Shown piece by piece: positions 62,987 through 64,000 of a stretch of DNA of 64,000 nucleotides. Source of the stretch: Schinkia azotoformans LMG 9581 (GTDB taxonomy: Bacteria > Bacillota > Bacilli > Bacillales > Bacillaceae_J); assembly GCF_000307855.1 (NCBI RefSeq), contig NZ_AJLR01000111.1, forward strand, positions 36,422 to 100,421. Direction: 5' to 3'. Every line of letters begins with the position of its first letter. The stretch's first letter is position 1. Under the pieces are notes generated by a model. The model saw only the letters and a program-made list of their open reading frames with translations, made no database searches and was not told the DNA's origin. Made by a program: the position numbers and the translations under genes.

Positions 62987-63910
62987 ATGAAAATTCTGAA
63001 GCCCCGATTTGTTTCTCCTGAATTAAAACTCCTTAGATTTCTACATTCACGTATGGGATTTCCAATTGATGATTTAAGACGTTTTGAGAACCTTGAGAAG
63101 GGATTTAAAGGTGAACAGCAATTTGATATATGGTCTGAGGATATTTTAATTGATGGTTTAATTTTAAATGATTTGCTTTTTGAGGTTAATAACACCGTTT
63201 TTCAAATTGACTCTGTGCTGATTTCTCAAGGAACGCTGTTTCAATTTGAAGTCAAAAATTATGAAGGTGACTATTATCTTGAAGGCGACAAATGGTTCAC
63301 ATTATCAGGGTCTACAATTAGGAATCCTTTGCACCAGCTAGAACGAAGCGAAACAATGCTTAAGCAACTTCTCCAAAACAATGGCTACAACATGCATATC
63401 GAATCTTACCTAATATTCATAAACCCTAATTTCCACTTATACAATGCTCCAATTAATCCATCCATCATTTTCCCAACACAGCTTACTCGATTTATGGACA
63501 AGCTCAATCGAACACCATCAAAATTAAACGGAGGACATTCAAAACTTGCTGAAACCTTAGTTTCAAAACAGACATTTCAATCTCCCTATAAACGATTACC
63601 CAACTATGATTATAACCGGCTTGAAAAAGGTATATGTTGTCCGCATTGTCGAACATTTGTAGATGTAACCTTAAAGTGTAAATGTGGATTTGAGGAGGCT
63701 CCCTCTGCAGCAATTTTGAGAAGCATTGAGGAGTTTCGATGGCTGTTCCCGGATGAAAAGATTACTACGAATAGGATTTATGAGTGGTGTAAGGGGAATA
63801 AGTCAATAAGAACTATTCGTAGAATTCTCGCAAACAATTTTGAATATGAAGGCTATGGAAAGCCCGGGCATTATATAGTACCGATAGAGTTTAATAGAGC
63901 AGTTAGATAG
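62987..63910 (+). CDS. NERD-domain protein with C-terminal zinc-ribbon and helix-turn-helix-like part
   Basis: 307 residues from the ATG at 62987 (GGAGGT six bases upstream). NERD (nuclease-related) domain, residues ~40-160: GFKGEQQFDIWSEDI, ILNDLLFEVNNTVFQIDSVLISQGTLFQFEVKNYEGDYYLEGDKWF, LHQLERSETMLKQLL. The E-V-K of the endonuclease-like fold is present (FEVKNYEG). A four-Cys cluster CCPHCRTFVDVTLKCKCG could bind zinc. A C-terminal ~80-residue part (SIEEFRWLFPDEKITTNRIYEWCKGNKSIRTIRRILANNF) looks like a small DNA-binding helix set. Function unknown; many bacilli carry several NERD paralogues. Divergent from valS. Confidence 0.88.
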   Translation: MKILKPRFVSPELKLLRFLHSRMGFPIDDLRRFENLEKGFKGEQQFDIWSEDILIDGLILNDLLFEVNNTVFQIDSVLISQGTLFQFEVKNYEGDYYLEGDKWFTLSGSTIRNPLHQLERSETMLKQLLQNNGYNMHIESYLIFINPNFHLYNAPINPSIIFPTQLTRFMDKLNRTPSKLNGGHSKLAETLVSKQTFQSPYKRLPNYDYNRLEKGICCPHCRTFVDVTLKCKCGFEEAPSAAILRSIEEFRWLFPDEKITTNRIYEWCKGNKSIRTIRRILANNFEYEGYGKPGHYIVPIEFNRAVR

Positions 63911-63920
63911 TTATCATCAT

Positions 63921-64000
63921 TTTGCGGACAGGACCTGCTCTGGACACAGTCGGTTTGGCCGCATTTTCCCTTTTTGCGGACAGGACCTGCTCTGGACACA
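63921..64000. repeat. 52-bp-period direct repeat at the window edge
   Basis: A 28-bp sequence starting TTTGCGGACAGGACCTGCTC occurs at 63921-63948 and again at 63973-64000, a 52-bp period. The spacer contains CAGTCGGTTTGGCCGCA. The second copy runs to the end of the window, so the array may continue beyond. Confidence 0.85.

Noticed and set aside
63921..64000. CRISPR array
   Set aside because: Only two repeat copies, a 24-bp spacer, no cas genes nearby. Treated as a tandem repeat.

Overview
The window is chromosomal DNA of a low-GC, endospore-forming Bacillaceae bacterium (Bacillus/Neobacillus-like). The evidence is the gene order and the sporulation genes bofC, safA, spo0B, spoIVFA, spoIVFB and spoIIB. 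The order tgt-queA-ruvBA-bofC ... nadABC/nifS-nadR-pheAB-obg-spo0B-rpmA-prp-rplU ... spoIVF-minDC-mreDCB-radC-maf-spoIIB ... folC ... valS follows the Bacillus subtilis chromosome from memory. I see no tRNA, rRNA, CRISPR array or intact insertion sequence.

Layout. 1-3.2 kb: queuosine synthesis (tgt start, queA), a DUF2905 protein, and the RuvAB branch-migration motor. 3.4-12.8 kb: bofC, a YhcN/YlaJ lipoprotein, a short-type nadE, the spore-coat morphogen safA, the de novo NAD operon nadBCA, and the divergent nifS-nadR pair whose product should repress it. 12.8-17.6 kb: pheA/pheB, obg, spo0B and the L21-Prp-L27 ribosomal operon with its leader RNA. 17.6-28.2 kb: RNase E/G, the SpoIVF sigma-K checkpoint pair, MinCD, MreBCD, RadC, Maf and SpoIIB.

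28.4-53.3 kb is the unusual part. A complete type IV pilus locus lies between spoIIB and folC, the slot that holds the single competence prepilin peptidase gene comC in B. subtilis. The core operon (minus strand) encodes an acidic membrane protein, a PRC-barrel protein, a VanW-like protein, PilB, PilT, PilC, a major pilin, PilD, a second pilin, PilM, PilN and PilO. Beyond it are two separate V/W/X sets of minor pilins (plus strand, 41.4-44.9 and 51.3-53.3 kb). Between these sets lie three large secreted proteins (minus strand, 44.9-51.1 kb). Two of them have von Willebrand A domains, and all three share a C-terminal module that ends in Glu/Gln-x-Trp-like residues with no LPXTG anchor. My inference is that they are alternative tip adhesins or cargo of the pili.

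53.6-64 kb: folC and valS, neighbours in B. subtilis, are separated here by an inserted block. The block holds feoA, a feoB split into a GTPase gene and a permease gene, mntR, and two Rpn-type nuclease/transposase genes, one of them broken. A strong match to the MntR operator lies on the feoA promoter. valS is preceded by a valine T-box riboswitch. A NERD-domain gene and a 52-bp-period repeat close the window.

Short interspersed repeats decorate the intergenic regions: bcr-like hairpins near 3.3 and 25.3 kb, a 208-bp element with terminal inverted repeats at 14.2 kb, a 21-bp tandem array at 26.2 kb and a 214-bp nested inverted repeat at 31.6 kb. Start codons were chosen from visible ribosome binding sites and remembered homologues. 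All homology statements rest on recognition, not on a search.
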